64,000 bases of DNA from Porphyromonadaceae bacterium FC4 (GCA_900120395.1 LT635553.1:362186-426185), one strand, 5' to 3'. Positions 37,248 to 46,613 are shown, counted from the first letter of the stretch. Numbers and translations are program-made. The notes: generated from the sequence alone by a model not told the origin.

Positions 37248-38768
37248 GTGACTCGGGTCCCCGCCATACCGATTGCCAAGCCTCTTGAGCGGCCGGCATT
37301 TGTGGTGCTTGTGGGCTGTGTGGTGGGGTTGGTGGGCTTTCATCTGGCTCTTCCCCTCTATGTGGCTGTGCTGCCGGCGGTGGTCGGGGCTGTGCTCTAC
37401 CTCCGACTGAGGAGTGGGGAGGAGATCGGGCTGGTGCTGATGGTGGCTGCTGCCTTTTGGCTGTACACCGATGCTCGGACATTAGTCGCACGGGACTTCC
37501 CGGAGCGGTGTGAGCTGTCCCGGGCAGTGGTCGATATCCACTATCCGGTGTCGGCTCACTCGGAGTCGGTGGCGCAGTATGGAGCGACGGTGCAGATGGA
37601 CGGGCAACCGGTGCGGGTGCTGCTGAGGTCTGATGCGTCGGGGATAGGCTACAGTACGCGGGCAGTCGCCGATCTGGAGCTGTACCGACTGCGTAGGGAC
37701 AATAGCTACCACCGCTACCTGCTGAGTGAGGGCTACCAGGCAGCAGGACGCATAGCACATCTCTACCGGCTGGACAAGAAGCCCTATACGAGCCTCTCCG
37801 AAGCGATGCAGGAGCTGCGTGCCGGGCTGGTGGCTAACTTTGAGCGGGCGTCTGCTCCCTGTCTGAGTCCGGAGGTACGTGGCATGACCTATGCGCTCTC
37901 CCTGGGTGATCGCAGCCATCTGCCTAGGTCGGTCAAGGAGCGTTTTACCGACACGGGTGTGGCTCATGTGATTGCGGTAAGCGGCTACCACTTGGGGATC
38001 ATCTATCTGTTTCTTTCGAGCTTGCTTGCGCTGGGACTGTGGCGGTGGCGTCATCGGCGTCTGAGGTATGTCCTCCTCTTTTTGGGGACTTTGGCGTATA
38101 CCCTCTTTACCGGGGCTTCGACCGCGACGGTACGTGCTTTTTTGATGAGTAGCTTGATCCTGCTCGCTGCTGCGCTGGGTAGACGAACGGATAAGGTGCA
38201 ACTGCTGAGCTTGACGGTGTTGATCTTCCTGGTTGTCCAGCCACTGTCGTACTTGAGTGTGGGGCTGATGTTGAGCGTCAGTGCCGTCTGGGGAATACTG
38301 ACCTTCCTACCACTGTTTCAAAAGCTCATAACCCCCTCTCTCAGGGGACTCCAACTCTTGAGAGACGCCATCTTTGTGAGCGTATCGGCGCAGATCGGAG
38401 TGTTGCCGTTCCTCTTTATGTTCTTCGGGCGTGCCAATATGAGTATTGTCTGGAGCAATATCCCGCTGATGTACCTGAGTGCGGTCGCGATACCGTATGG
38501 CTTGATCTTGGTGGTAATGGTCGGGCTGTTTGGTGCGGTCCCTCCGTTTTTACTGACTATTCAGGATTGGTTGGTGGGGAGTATGATACGCATCACTCGG
38601 TACTTTAGTCTTGAGGCGGCGAGCCTTTCTGCCGGTGGCAGCATGGATGTGGTCCAGGTGGTCCTGTACTACGCGATCGTCGTGATCTTCTATCGCCTCG
38701 CAGCCCGACAGATCAATGCCTACTCGCCCTACCGTCACCTCCTAGATGAAAAGGTAGGGCTGCATTAG
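37248..38768 (+). CDS. comEC: ComEC/Rec2-family DNA-uptake channel protein
   Basis: A 506-residue inner-membrane protein with many hydrophobic helices. Opens at GTG 37248, six bases after rpe. It contains the N-terminal DUF4131-type region (about 20-190) and the competence domain (about 215-480) with GVAHVIAVSGYHLGIIYLF. The C-terminal metallo-beta-lactamase-like domain of Bacillus ComEC is absent, as in many short Bacteroidetes homologues. By family it passes single-stranded DNA through the inner membrane during natural transformation. The last 27 nt overlap the convergent methyltransferase gene. Confidence 0.9.
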   Translation: MTRVPAIPIAKPLERPAFVVLVGCVVGLVGFHLALPLYVAVLPAVVGAVLYLRLRSGEEIGLVLMVAAAFWLYTDARTLVARDFPERCELSRAVVDIHYPVSAHSESVAQYGATVQMDGQPVRVLLRSDASGIGYSTRAVADLELYRLRRDNSYHRYLLSEGYQAAGRIAHLYRLDKKPYTSLSEAMQELRAGLVANFERASAPCLSPEVRGMTYALSLGDRSHLPRSVKERFTDTGVAHVIAVSGYHLGIIYLFLSSLLALGLWRWRHRRLRYVLLFLGTLAYTLFTGASTATVRAFLMSSLILLAAALGRRTDKVQLLSLTVLIFLVVQPLSYLSVGLMLSVSAVWGILTFLPLFQKLITPSLRGLQLLRDAIFVSVSAQIGVLPFLFMFFGRANMSIVWSNIPLMYLSAVAIPYGLILVVMVGLFGAVPPFLLTIQDWLVGSMIRITRYFSLEAASLSAGGSMDVVQVVLYYAIVVIFYRLAARQINAYSPYRHLLDEKVGLH

Positions 38769-39455
38769 TTGGCGGTACTGATCGGTGTAGGAACCGTCGG
38801 GATTGGCGATGGTGAGGGTGTCGATAAAGCAGTCCGATGGGATGCGACGGTGCCAAAAGAGTACGGCACGCTTCGGAGCTTTCCCGGCTACTGTCCGGAC
38901 GAAGAGCGAACCGTGCAGCTGCAGTCCGTGGGGTCTTCCCTTTTGCTCAAAGTGGGCTACGGTATTCATCGGCAGGATGAGCAACAGATAGCCGTCCTCT
39001 GTAAGATCTTTGGCGACTCGGGCGAAAAGAGTATCCGGAGTGAGTCGACCGATGTGCTTCGCCAGTGTGCGGCGCTCGTACTCGGCGGAGTGGGTGGCAG
39101 TGTAGTAGGGTGGATTGCTCACGATGAGGTCGTAGGGGGTGCTTGTGCGGTACTGCAGATAGTCGGTGTGAAGGACGGTGATACGCTCGGCAAAAGGACT
39201 GCGACGTGCGTTCTCGGCAGCCTCCTCGGCGGAGCGTTCGTCGATCTCCAGTGCGGTGATGTGTGCCCCGGACGTGTCGGTAAGCATCAGTGCCACAATA
39301 CCGGTGCCGGTGCCGATGTCCAAGATATTAATCGCTCCCTTTTCTTGCGCAAAAAGCGCGGAGACGGCGCCCAGAATCAGCCCGTCGGTACCGACCTTCA
39401 CCTCCGAGTCGGAGTGGCGAACTGAGAAACGCTTTAGCTGAAAAACCTCCGCCAT
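38742..39455 (-). CDS. trmN6: tRNA1(Val) (adenine-37-N6)-methyltransferase-like protein
   Basis: A 237-residue class I SAM-dependent methyltransferase. SAM motif ILDIGTGTGIVALML near 42-57, acidic loop ITALEIDERS and the N6-adenine signature VSNPPYY near 112-118. The N-terminal QLKRFSVRHSDSEVKVGTDG is characteristic of the YfiC/TrmN6 group, which methylates A37 of tRNA-Val1. Its start overlaps the preceding glycosyltransferase gene by 22 nt; its end overlaps comEC tail to tail. Confidence 0.9.
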   Translation of the reverse strand: MAEVFQLKRFSVRHSDSEVKVGTDGLILGAVSALFAQEKGAINILDIGTGTGIVALMLTDTSGAHITALEIDERSAEEAAENARRSPFAERITVLHTDYLQYRTSTPYDLIVSNPPYYTATHSAEYERRTLAKHIGRLTPDTLFARVAKDLTEDGYLLLILPMNTVAHFEQKGRPHGLQLHGSLFVRTVAGKAPKRAVLFWHRRIPSDCFIDTLTIANPDGSYTDQYRQLMQPYLFI

Positions 39456-41290
39456 AGCTCCTTGATCTTGAGCAGCCCCTTTGCCACCTTATTGTTGTGC
39501 CGTGCGTAGTAGCGCTTTAGGATACGGTAGGCCTCCGGATCCTCTGTGGGTGTGCCACCGGAAAGAGGTGTGGCGTATTGCGGATAGGGGCAAACGGCAG
39601 TATGGTACCGGTCGTCGTTGGCGGAGTGGACTCCGGTGCCGTCGAAGCCTCTGTTGTTGACCATCGGTGGGTAGGCATTGACGCTTAGCTTGTCGTTGAG
39701 GAGTAGGGAGGCATGCCAGCGTATGGCCCATGAGTCATTCTCGCCCATAGTCTGCCGGCAGAGCATGCGGCTAAACTTCTGAAATCCTCCGTAGTCGAAG
39801 TGCCCCTTGTACTCGGAGTAGGGCATGGCATCCAGTTGACGAAGGAGCTTGAGTCCGTCCGGTTCCCAGAGAGACTGCCAGCGGTCTCGCCACGTAGCCC
39901 AGCCCCAGCTTCCCGCAAAGCGCAGCAGGTGGTTCGGGTGCAGCCCTCTGCGGGCGTAGAATGTACCCCCATGTATGTGGGCTATCTCGGGGTAGGAGGC
40001 ATAGGTGTCGAGACAGTCGTTCATCCATCGGAGGAAGTAGGGGGAGAGCTCGAGGTCGTCCTCCAGTACGATGACTCGGTCGTGCCGATCCAGTACCCTG
40101 CTGACGCCATCGGTTACATTGCGCGCCAGCCCTTGGTTGGTAGGCTGTAGCCAGACGGTCACGTTGGGCGATCTCCGGGCTTCGTCCCGGATGATCTCCC
40201 GCACCTCCTCCACTTCTGCACCGGTACCTCCGTCCGATAGAATGTAGAGCGGTGTCTGAGGAGCTTCGGGCTGTCTCCAAAAGTCCGCCAGCACCTTTTT
40301 GGTATGCTCCGGTCGGTTGTATACGAGCAGCAGCACCGGTGCTTGGTCGGTACGGCTAAGGGCTCTTCTGAGTCCGTTGGGGTCGAGTCGAGGGCGTGAG
40401 AGCCAGTGATTGATGAGGTGCCGCCGGCTCCACAGCTCTTGCGCTTTTCTGAGGTAAAAAGTGTCTCGGTGCTGCAGGGCTTTCTTCACCAGACCACCTA
40501 TGCCGTAGCGGTAGCGTTGCTGCGGACTGTGCAGGGGGTTGGCAAACTCTGCCAGATGGTAGACGTAGTCGAGGTGCTTTCGCTTGTCCGCCGGTATGCC
40601 TCCGTTGCTACGGTAGTGCGCCCCACCCAGGTCGGGAAAGTAGCCAACCCGCAGACCTGCCGAACGAACCCGATGGCAGTAGTCCAGATCCTCGCCGTAC
40701 TGAAAGAAGAAAGGAGCAAAGAGCCCCACCTCGATGAGTGCCTGCCGGGGTATGTACCAGAGTGCGGCGTTGATGAAGTCCACCGACCGAAAGCCATCCC
40801 CCACCGCTGTCGGACAGTAGTGTGCAAAGCCCTTCTCGATCGTCTCCTGAGTCCGGTCGCTGTAGTGAACCGGTGAGGCAATCCCTATGGTTCGGTCTTG
40901 GCTGCATCGGTCAGCGAGAGCGCGAATGGTGTCAGCAGTACAGGTCGCATCTTGGTTGATGAGCATGACCCCCTTGTAGCCATTGGCGAGAGCGTACTCA
41001 AGTCCCAAGTTGTTCCCCATCCCAAAGCCGAGGTTGGTCGGACGCACCACCAGACGGACAAAGGGGTACTCCCGGCGTATCAGCTCAGGTGTCCCATCGG
41101 TCGAGGCATTGTCCACCACGAGGATATCCATCGCCTCTCGATCTTCCCGAAAAGGAGACAGGCAGACCGGCAGCCACTCCCTAGCGTTGTAGGTGACAAT
41201 GACCACCAGTGTCTCGACCACCAGTGTCTCTGCCACCGGTGGATCTTGATGACTTCTAGGATCAGTCGTTGTCTCCTGGAGGTGTTCCAT
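39434..41290 (-). CDS. Two-domain glycosyltransferase (GT2 fused to a second GT-A domain)
   Basis: A 618-residue protein joining two glycosyltransferase modules. N-terminal GT2 of the rhamnosyltransferase-like type, about 28-280 (VVIVTYNAREWLPVC, VVDNASTDGTPEL, VMLINQDATC). C-terminal GT-A domain about 315-600 (PVLLLVYNRPEHTKKVL and the DxD-like VIVLEDDLELSPYF). No signal peptide; likely acts on the cytoplasmic side in cell-surface polysaccharide or glycoprotein synthesis. Near the N-terminus a 15-bp tandem duplication (41201-41230) repeats VETLV. Overlaps the methyltransferase gene by 22 nt and follows typA. Acceptor unknown. Confidence 0.9.
   Translation of the reverse strand: MEHLQETTTDPRSHQDPPVAETLVVETLVVIVTYNAREWLPVCLSPFREDREAMDILVVDNASTDGTPELIRREYPFVRLVVRPTNLGFGMGNNLGLEYALANGYKGVMLINQDATCTADTIRALADRCSQDRTIGIASPVHYSDRTQETIEKGFAHYCPTAVGDGFRSVDFINAALWYIPRQALIEVGLFAPFFFQYGEDLDYCHRVRSAGLRVGYFPDLGGAHYRSNGGIPADKRKHLDYVYHLAEFANPLHSPQQRYRYGIGGLVKKALQHRDTFYLRKAQELWSRRHLINHWLSRPRLDPNGLRRALSRTDQAPVLLLVYNRPEHTKKVLADFWRQPEAPQTPLYILSDGGTGAEVEEVREIIRDEARRSPNVTVWLQPTNQGLARNVTDGVSRVLDRHDRVIVLEDDLELSPYFLRWMNDCLDTYASYPEIAHIHGGTFYARRGLHPNHLLRFAGSWGWATWRDRWQSLWEPDGLKLLRQLDAMPYSEYKGHFDYGGFQKFSRMLCRQTMGENDSWAIRWHASLLLNDKLSVNAYPPMVNNRGFDGTGVHSANDDRYHTAVCPYPQYATPLSGGTPTEDPEAYRILKRYYARHNNKVAKGLLKIKELWRRFFS
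41201..41230. repeat. In-frame 15-bp tandem duplication in the glycosyltransferase gene
   Basis: GACCACCAGTGTCTC occurs twice back to back, adding five residues (VETLV) ahead of the GT2 nucleotide-binding strand. A third degenerate unit may follow. Confidence 0.85.
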
Positions 41291-41376
41291 AAAAGGTGAA
41301 AGGGCATTGCCCCGGACTGTTTCACGCCTTCATCCGCCGAAGGCTCCATATTCCTCGGACTGCCACTGTCGAGGCT

Positions 41377-43173
41377 TTAGCGGCTTGCACGCTTGCGGTC
41401 AGTCTCGCTCAAGAGGATCTTGCGCATACGCATGCTCTTGGGCGTGACCTCTACATACTCATCCTCCTTGATGTACTCCAGTGCATCCTCGAGCGAAAAG
41501 CGTACCGGTGGAGCGAGAACCACCTTGTCGTCCGACCCGCTGGCGCGCATGTTGGTCAGCTTTTTGGCCTTGCAGACGTTCACCGTCAGGTCGTTGTCCT
41601 TGGTGTGCTCACCGACCACCTCTCCCTCGTAGACCTCCTCGCCCGGTTCGATGAAGAAGCGTCCGCGGCTCTGGAGGTTATTGAGGGCGTAGGCAAAAGC
41701 CTGACCACCCTCGAGAGCGATGATGGATCCATTGACCCGGGTGGGGATGTCTCCCTTCCACGGCTCAAAGTCTAGGAAGCGGTGCGATACGATCGCCTCA
41801 CCACTGCTGGCGGTGAGGGCGAGGTTGTTTAGCCCGATGATCCCTCGAGAGGGGATCTTAAACTGCAGGACCACTCGGTCATTTTTGGTGTTCATCATGG
41901 TCATCTCCCCTTTTCGTCGGGTGACGATGTCGATGATCTTGCTGGAGCTCTCCTCCGGCACGCTTACGGTGAGCTCCTCTATCGGCTCATGCTTCACACC
42001 GTCTATCTCCTTGATGATCACTTGCGGCTGTCCTACCTGCAGCTCGTAGCCCTCGCGTCGCATGGACTCGATGAGGACCGAGAGGTGCAGCACACCGCGA
42101 CCAAAGACCAGCCAAGAGTCTGCGGAGTCTGTCTCCCGGACCCTCAGGGCGAGGTTCTTATCCAGCTCACGCATCAGGCGTTCGTGGATGTGTCGGGAGG
42201 TGACGTACTTACCTTCTTTCCCAAAGAAAGGAGAGTTGTTGATGGTGAAGAGCATGCTCATCGTAGGCTCATCGATGGCGATGGTAGGCAGTGCCTCGGG
42301 ACAAGAGCTGTCGCAGATCGTCTCACCGATCTCAAATCCCTCCAGACCCACTACGGCACCGATGTCCCCGCAGTGGACCTCGCTGACTTTTTTGCGTCCC
42401 AGTCCCTCAAAGATGTCGAGCTCCTTGATCTTGCTGTTTTGGTGCGTGCCGTCCCGCTTGATGAGTGTGATGTTTTGCCCCTCCCGGAGTACCCCTCTGT
42501 GCACCCGTCCCACAGCGATACGACCGACGTAGGTCGAGTAGTCCAGTGACGTGATCAGCATCTGCGACGGACCCTCCAGGATTGGTGGCTCAGGAATGTA
42601 CTCGATGATCGCATCGAGCAGGTCGGTGATGTCCTCCTTGGGTGTCCTCCAGTCGGTCGACATCCATCCCTGCTTGGCGGAGCCGTAGATGGTCGGGAAG
42701 TCCAGCTGCTCTTCGCTGGCATCCAGGTTGAACATCAGGTCAAATACCTGCTCCTGTACCTCGTCGGGGCGGCAGTTTTCCTTATCCACCTTGTTCACTA
42801 CGACGATGGGCTTCAGCCCCATGTCGATGGCCTTGCCGAGGACGAAGCGGGTCTGTGGCATCGGCCCCTCAAAGGCGTCCACCAGCAGGAGGCAGCCGTC
42901 CGCCATGTTGAGCACGCGCTCCACCTCCCCTCCAAAGTCGGCGTGCCCCGGGGTGTCTATGATGTTGATCTTGTATCCGTTGTATTGGATGGAGACATTC
43001 TTGGAGAGTATCGTTATCCCTCGCTCCCGCTCCAGGTCGTTGTTGTCCAGTACCTGCTCGAGTTGATTGTCGGGGTCTCTAAAGAGCTTGCCCGCCTGTA
43101 GCATACGGTCTACCAGAGAGGTCTTCCCATGGTCTACGTGTGCGATGATAGCGATATTACGTATTTTCTGCAT
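41377..43173 (-). CDS. typA: Ribosome-associated translational GTPase TypA/BipA
   Basis: A 598-residue GTPase acting on the ribosome in subunit assembly and stress responses. G1 AHVDHGKTSL, G3 DTPGHADFGGE and G4 NKVDKEN are intact, followed by EF-G-like domains II, III and V and the TypA-specific C-terminal domain (LTVNVCKAKKLTNMRASGSD). The start at 43173 (MQKIRNIAIIAHVDHG) matches the usual TypA N-terminus; the frame is open nine codons further, to 43200. Its promoter lies next to a 22-bp tandem duplication. Confidence 0.97.
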   Translation of the reverse strand: MQKIRNIAIIAHVDHGKTSLVDRMLQAGKLFRDPDNQLEQVLDNNDLERERGITILSKNVSIQYNGYKINIIDTPGHADFGGEVERVLNMADGCLLLVDAFEGPMPQTRFVLGKAIDMGLKPIVVVNKVDKENCRPDEVQEQVFDLMFNLDASEEQLDFPTIYGSAKQGWMSTDWRTPKEDITDLLDAIIEYIPEPPILEGPSQMLITSLDYSTYVGRIAVGRVHRGVLREGQNITLIKRDGTHQNSKIKELDIFEGLGRKKVSEVHCGDIGAVVGLEGFEIGETICDSSCPEALPTIAIDEPTMSMLFTINNSPFFGKEGKYVTSRHIHERLMRELDKNLALRVRETDSADSWLVFGRGVLHLSVLIESMRREGYELQVGQPQVIIKEIDGVKHEPIEELTVSVPEESSSKIIDIVTRRKGEMTMMNTKNDRVVLQFKIPSRGIIGLNNLALTASSGEAIVSHRFLDFEPWKGDIPTRVNGSIIALEGGQAFAYALNNLQSRGRFFIEPGEEVYEGEVVGEHTKDNDLTVNVCKAKKLTNMRASGSDDKVVLAPPVRFSLEDALEYIKEDEYVEVTPKSMRMRKILLSETDRKRASR

Positions 43174-43228
43174 TAAGGGATTGTTGATTTGTTTGTCCAA
43201 TAGTCAGCCCACACGACCAACTTTGCCA

Positions 43229-43259
43229 CAAAGGTACCAAAAAGCGAGCGTTAGATAAA
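43229..43259 (-). promoter_or_regulatory. typA promoter (TTTA-N19-TACCTTTG)
   Basis: TACCTTTG (43229-43236, minus strand) with TTTA at 43256-43259, 19 bases upstream, one mismatch to TTTG. The -33 box falls inside the first copy of the 22-bp tandem repeat. Confidence 0.65.
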
Positions 43260-43292
43260 CTGTATATCAACGTTAGATAAACTGTATATCAA
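43249..43292. repeat. 22-bp perfect tandem repeat, two copies
   Basis: Positions 43249-43270 and 43271-43292 are identical (begin CGTTAGATAAAC, end GTATATCAA). It covers the typA -33 region, so the promoter context is duplicated or a binding site is repeated every two helical turns. Confidence 0.9.
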
Positions 43293-43361
43293 TACGCCGC
43301 AGGGCTCAGTCATCGAGGAGGTGGCGCACCGGGATTTTTCCACTCACCGCACCGTAGGGGT

Positions 43362-43502
43362 AAAAAAAATGACGGATAGAAGAGAAAAGTTTCCAGTAGG
43401 AAAGAAAACGATTTGACGGATAGAAGCAAACGGTTTCCAGTAGGAAACTTTTTGCCCTCACGCCTCGGACTTTTTTGTTAGGCGTATCTGTCTGTTTATC
43501 AG
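43362..43502 (-). repeat. Dispersed intergenic repeat, copy 7 (inverted), with flank
   Basis: Core 43362-43453: AAAATGACGGATAG, GTTTCC-AGTA-GGAAAG, GATTTGACGGATAG, GTTTCC-AGTA-GGAAACTTTTT. Flank 43454-43502 has GCCCTCACGC and GTATCTGTCTGTTTATCAG, the reverse complement of the flank type seen in copies 5 and 6. Confidence 0.9.
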
Positions 43503-43617
43503 CGTGGTGGAACGGTGGCTTTTGTAGAGTTGGGACTGCCGACCCCGACAGGGGTCGTTTCTTCATAGCCGGTGGTCGAAGAGGGTCGAATGCCCCGACA
43601 ATGACCTCCGGAAAAAG

Positions 43618-46377
43618 TTAGATCCGCATCGGGGGCCTGCCCATCCGATGTCCTCCGGGTCTTCTGCCTCTGTCTCCGCCTTCGCCGGCGGGCATTTTTC
43701 CTTCACCAAAGGTGTTGAAGCGGTAGCTAAAGGTGAGCATCGCATAGGTAGTGATGCCGTTGACCGTCTGATCCGTGATGGAGTCGGCAGATATGCTTCG
43801 GCGGAAGGTATTCCTTTGTCCGAGGATGTCGTATCCGCTGAGCTGGACCGTGGCATTCTTTCCCTCTAGGAACGACCAAGCCAGCGACAGGTCCCAGAGG
43901 ACAAGGCGACGCTTGATGTCGTCCTTGTACCCCGCTGCATCGTTGTAGCTGAGTCGAGAGGTGAGGGAGAGGTCGTAGGGCAGCTGCCAGGTGAGGTCGT
44001 TGGAGATGGAGTAGTCCAGCGTCCTGCGGTTGAGCTGCTCGGCTATGCTGTTGCGCACATCCTGCATACTGACGTCTCCGCTGAGGGACGCCTGCAGGCT
44101 CTCTCCGCTCCAGGTGATCCTCTGGCTCAGGCGGGGCATGAGGCGGGTGCTCTGGTTGAGCTGATCGTTGACAAAGGCCTTGCTTCGGTTCATCCCCATG
44201 TTGGCAAACGTGAACGAGGTCCAGTGCGACTTTTTCCCTCCTATGGGCGTACTGATGCTCAGCCCCATCCACATGTTGGCTGTACCGTTGATATTCTCAT
44301 AGGTGTTTTGTCGTCTGCCTGTCTCGCGGTCAATGGAGCTGCGCCTGGTGATGTCGTTATTGGTGATGCCTGCCGAGCCAAAGAGCTCAAAGCTCTGCCG
44401 TGCCTCGCGGCGGTTGAATGCCATGCGCATGCGGAGGCTGTGGCTGTAGGCGGGCAGGAGGTCCGGGTTGCCGACGGTCACCGAGAGCGGTGAATTGATG
44501 ATCGGGACGTCGCTCAGCTGGGTCATGGAGGGATGGCGGGTCCGGCCATTGTATCGGAGCATCACCTGTAGCGAGTCTGCCGGTCTGATGTCTACGGTGA
44601 GCGAGGGGGAGTAGTTCCACACCCTTCGCTCCTTGTCAAAGGTGGTCACCCTCCCGTTGTCGGTCGTGGTATGGGTATAGGTGGGTGAGGCATCAAATCC
44701 GAGGTAGATATTGCTCCGGTGCCAGAATGAGTAGCGCAGCTGCGCTCCCAGCCGGTGTGTCCTGTTGATGTTCGTGGAGCCTCTGGAGTAGTCCTCGTCG
44801 AGCAGGCTATAGTTTCCACTGTCGTCTCGGTTGTAGGCGAGCTGTTTGCTCCGGCGGTTTTGGGTGTTGAGTCGATAGTTGAGCTGTAGCGCCCACTCTT
44901 TGCTAAAGGGCTCCAGGTAGGATAGAGACAGGTTGCTGCTGATGTTTTCGCCATCGGAGTAGCTCTTTTGATCCAGTGTCTCGGTACGATCTTGGAGCTT
45001 GAAGTCTGTGGTCGACTGCTTGCTCCCATCGCCATCCTCCTTTTGATAGTTTGCCCCGAGTCGCACGTACAGGTTGCGCCCGGCGTCGTTGAAGGTGTGG
45101 CGGAAGTGCATATACAGGTCGCCATCCAGCGTACTGCTGCCGCTCTCCTGTAGGGAGGTGCCTCGGTTGATCAGCTCGTGCTGATCGTTTTGGGTGCTAA
45201 AGTTGTTTTCGTTCAGCGAGCTGCTGTGTCGCCACGAGAGGTTGGGGAGGAGCAGGAGCATGGTCTTGTCGGAGGGGTTCCACTCCAGGCGGGCGAAGGT
45301 CTGTGCGGTCTGCCACTTGCCACGGTCGCTGTAGGTCTGCTGCTCGAGGTTCCCTCTTTTGGAGCCGAGGGTGTTCTCCGTTTTGCGCTCGCCGAAAGTG
45401 TGGTTGTCGCTCCCATCGTACCGGGCTTCGGCGGTGAGGCTCAGCTGCTCCGAAAACTTGTTGTCGTAGTTCAAACCCACCTGCCGACGACTGGCATCGC
45501 CTCTCCCTCGGCGTATCCCGTCGGTATTGTTTAGGTTGGCAAGGAGGGTGATGCGTTGGTTGTTTTGGAAGTAGTTGATGTTGCTGTTTAGGGTGTACCT
45601 CTCCTTCGTGCCATAGCCGCCCTCCGCATTGGCGACGAGCCCTTTCTTTCGGTCTTCCTTCACTTTTAGGTTGAGCACTTTCGTGCGCTCACCGTCGTCC
45701 ATGCCGGTCATGCGTGCCTGCTCACTTTTCTTGTCGACCACCTGGACATTGCTCAGCATGTTGGCAGGGAGGTTGCGGGTCGCCATCCTGGGGTCGTTGG
45801 AGAAAAAGTCGCGCCCGTCCAGCTCGATGCGCTCGATGGATTCGCCGTTGTAGCTGATGTTCCCGTCGTCGTCCACCTCCATGCCCGGTATCTTCCTCAA
45901 GAGCTCCTCGATCGAAGCATTGGGGCGGGTCGTGAAGGCGCTTGTATTGAACTGCACCGTGTCCGTCTTGACCGTCATGGGATTGGCCTGAGCCACCACC
46001 TCCACGCCCTTGAGGAGCACGTCCGAAGGGCTGAGCCGAATGATCCCCAAGTCCAGCTCCTTCTTATCGCCGACCGTCACTTGCCGGAAGTATTCGTCGT
46101 ATCCCACAAAGCTGACACTGACCAGGTAGGTTCTCTTCTGCAGTCCCTCCAGTCTGAAAGCTCCATCCTCATCGGTCAGTACGCCTTTGATCAGTGTGGA
46201 GTCTTTGGGGTTGAGCAGGCGCACGCCGGCTGCCGGCATCCACTGCTCTGCCTGGGCATCAAAGACCCTGCCTTTGATGCGGTGGTTGGCGGTAGATGGC
46301 TGGGCACTGCCGAAGAGAGGAAGTGCGAGTAGCGCCAAGAGTAGGGCGACTGACTTGGGCAGGATGGATCGAGTCAT
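43618..46377 (-). CDS. Outer-membrane beta-barrel protein (TonB-receptor-like, OMP_b-brl_3 type)
   Basis: A 919-residue outer-membrane protein. The start at 46377 (MTRSILPKSVALLLALLALP, signal peptide ending FGSAQ) is preferred over an open extension to 46464. Carboxypeptidase-D-like domain about 30-110 (IKGRVFDAQAEQWMPAAGVR), plug-like region about 120-215 (IEELLRKIPGMEVDDDGNISYNGESIERIELDGRDFF), then a long barrel. It lacks the SusC TonB box, has no SusD partner, and belongs to the broad outer-membrane beta-barrel family whose ligands are mostly unknown. The C-terminal tail is Gly/Arg/Pro-rich (GDRGRRPGGHRMGRPPMRI), unusual after a barrel that normally ends in an aromatic residue. Confidence 0.9.
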   Translation of the reverse strand: MTRSILPKSVALLLALLALPLFGSAQPSTANHRIKGRVFDAQAEQWMPAAGVRLLNPKDSTLIKGVLTDEDGAFRLEGLQKRTYLVSVSFVGYDEYFRQVTVGDKKELDLGIIRLSPSDVLLKGVEVVAQANPMTVKTDTVQFNTSAFTTRPNASIEELLRKIPGMEVDDDGNISYNGESIERIELDGRDFFSNDPRMATRNLPANMLSNVQVVDKKSEQARMTGMDDGERTKVLNLKVKEDRKKGLVANAEGGYGTKERYTLNSNINYFQNNQRITLLANLNNTDGIRRGRGDASRRQVGLNYDNKFSEQLSLTAEARYDGSDNHTFGERKTENTLGSKRGNLEQQTYSDRGKWQTAQTFARLEWNPSDKTMLLLLPNLSWRHSSSLNENNFSTQNDQHELINRGTSLQESGSSTLDGDLYMHFRHTFNDAGRNLYVRLGANYQKEDGDGSKQSTTDFKLQDRTETLDQKSYSDGENISSNLSLSYLEPFSKEWALQLNYRLNTQNRRSKQLAYNRDDSGNYSLLDEDYSRGSTNINRTHRLGAQLRYSFWHRSNIYLGFDASPTYTHTTTDNGRVTTFDKERRVWNYSPSLTVDIRPADSLQVMLRYNGRTRHPSMTQLSDVPIINSPLSVTVGNPDLLPAYSHSLRMRMAFNRREARQSFELFGSAGITNNDITRRSSIDRETGRRQNTYENINGTANMWMGLSISTPIGGKKSHWTSFTFANMGMNRSKAFVNDQLNQSTRLMPRLSQRITWSGESLQASLSGDVSMQDVRNSIAEQLNRRTLDYSISNDLTWQLPYDLSLTSRLSYNDAAGYKDDIKRRLVLWDLSLAWSFLEGKNATVQLSGYDILGQRNTFRRSISADSITDQTVNGITTYAMLTFSYRFNTFGEGKMPAGEGGDRGRRPGGHRMGRPPMRI

Positions 46378-46526
46378 GGGGGATCGGGTATTCAGTAAAA
46401 AAGGAACGACGGTCGTCCCTACTATGATCGGATAGCCCCGTTGTAGGTTTAATCGGTATCGCAAAAACTCGGTACCCCTTGCCCGGACCGCATACCCAGT
46501 AGTAGGTAATTCTTCCGGTTTCTTCG

Positions 46527-46554
46527 TTTGTTCTTGAAATTAGCTCTACCTTTG
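46527..46554 (+). promoter_or_regulatory. Candidate promoter for the TonB receptor at 46614
   Basis: TTTG (46527-46530) and TACCTTTG (46547-46554) with a short 16-base spacer; the -7 box is a full match but spacing is suboptimal. Confidence 0.5.
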
Positions 46555-46613
46555 AGCCGCAAAATAAGCAGGGCATTGCCCCCCACTAAAGCAACAACAA
46601 ACATTTTTATTCT

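Larger units (their letters stand above)
43237..43617. other. Intergenic stretch upstream of typA
   Basis: Contains the tandem duplication (43249-43292), repeat copy 7 with its flank, and a GC-rich hairpin (CCGACCCC-GACA-GGGGTCG, 43539-43557). No gene is seen. Confidence 0.6.

Noticed and set aside
37248-38768. Truncated comEC because the beta-lactamase-like domain is missing
   Set aside because: Many Bacteroidetes ComEC proteins are short; the frame ends cleanly and overlaps its convergent neighbour, with no remnant downstream.
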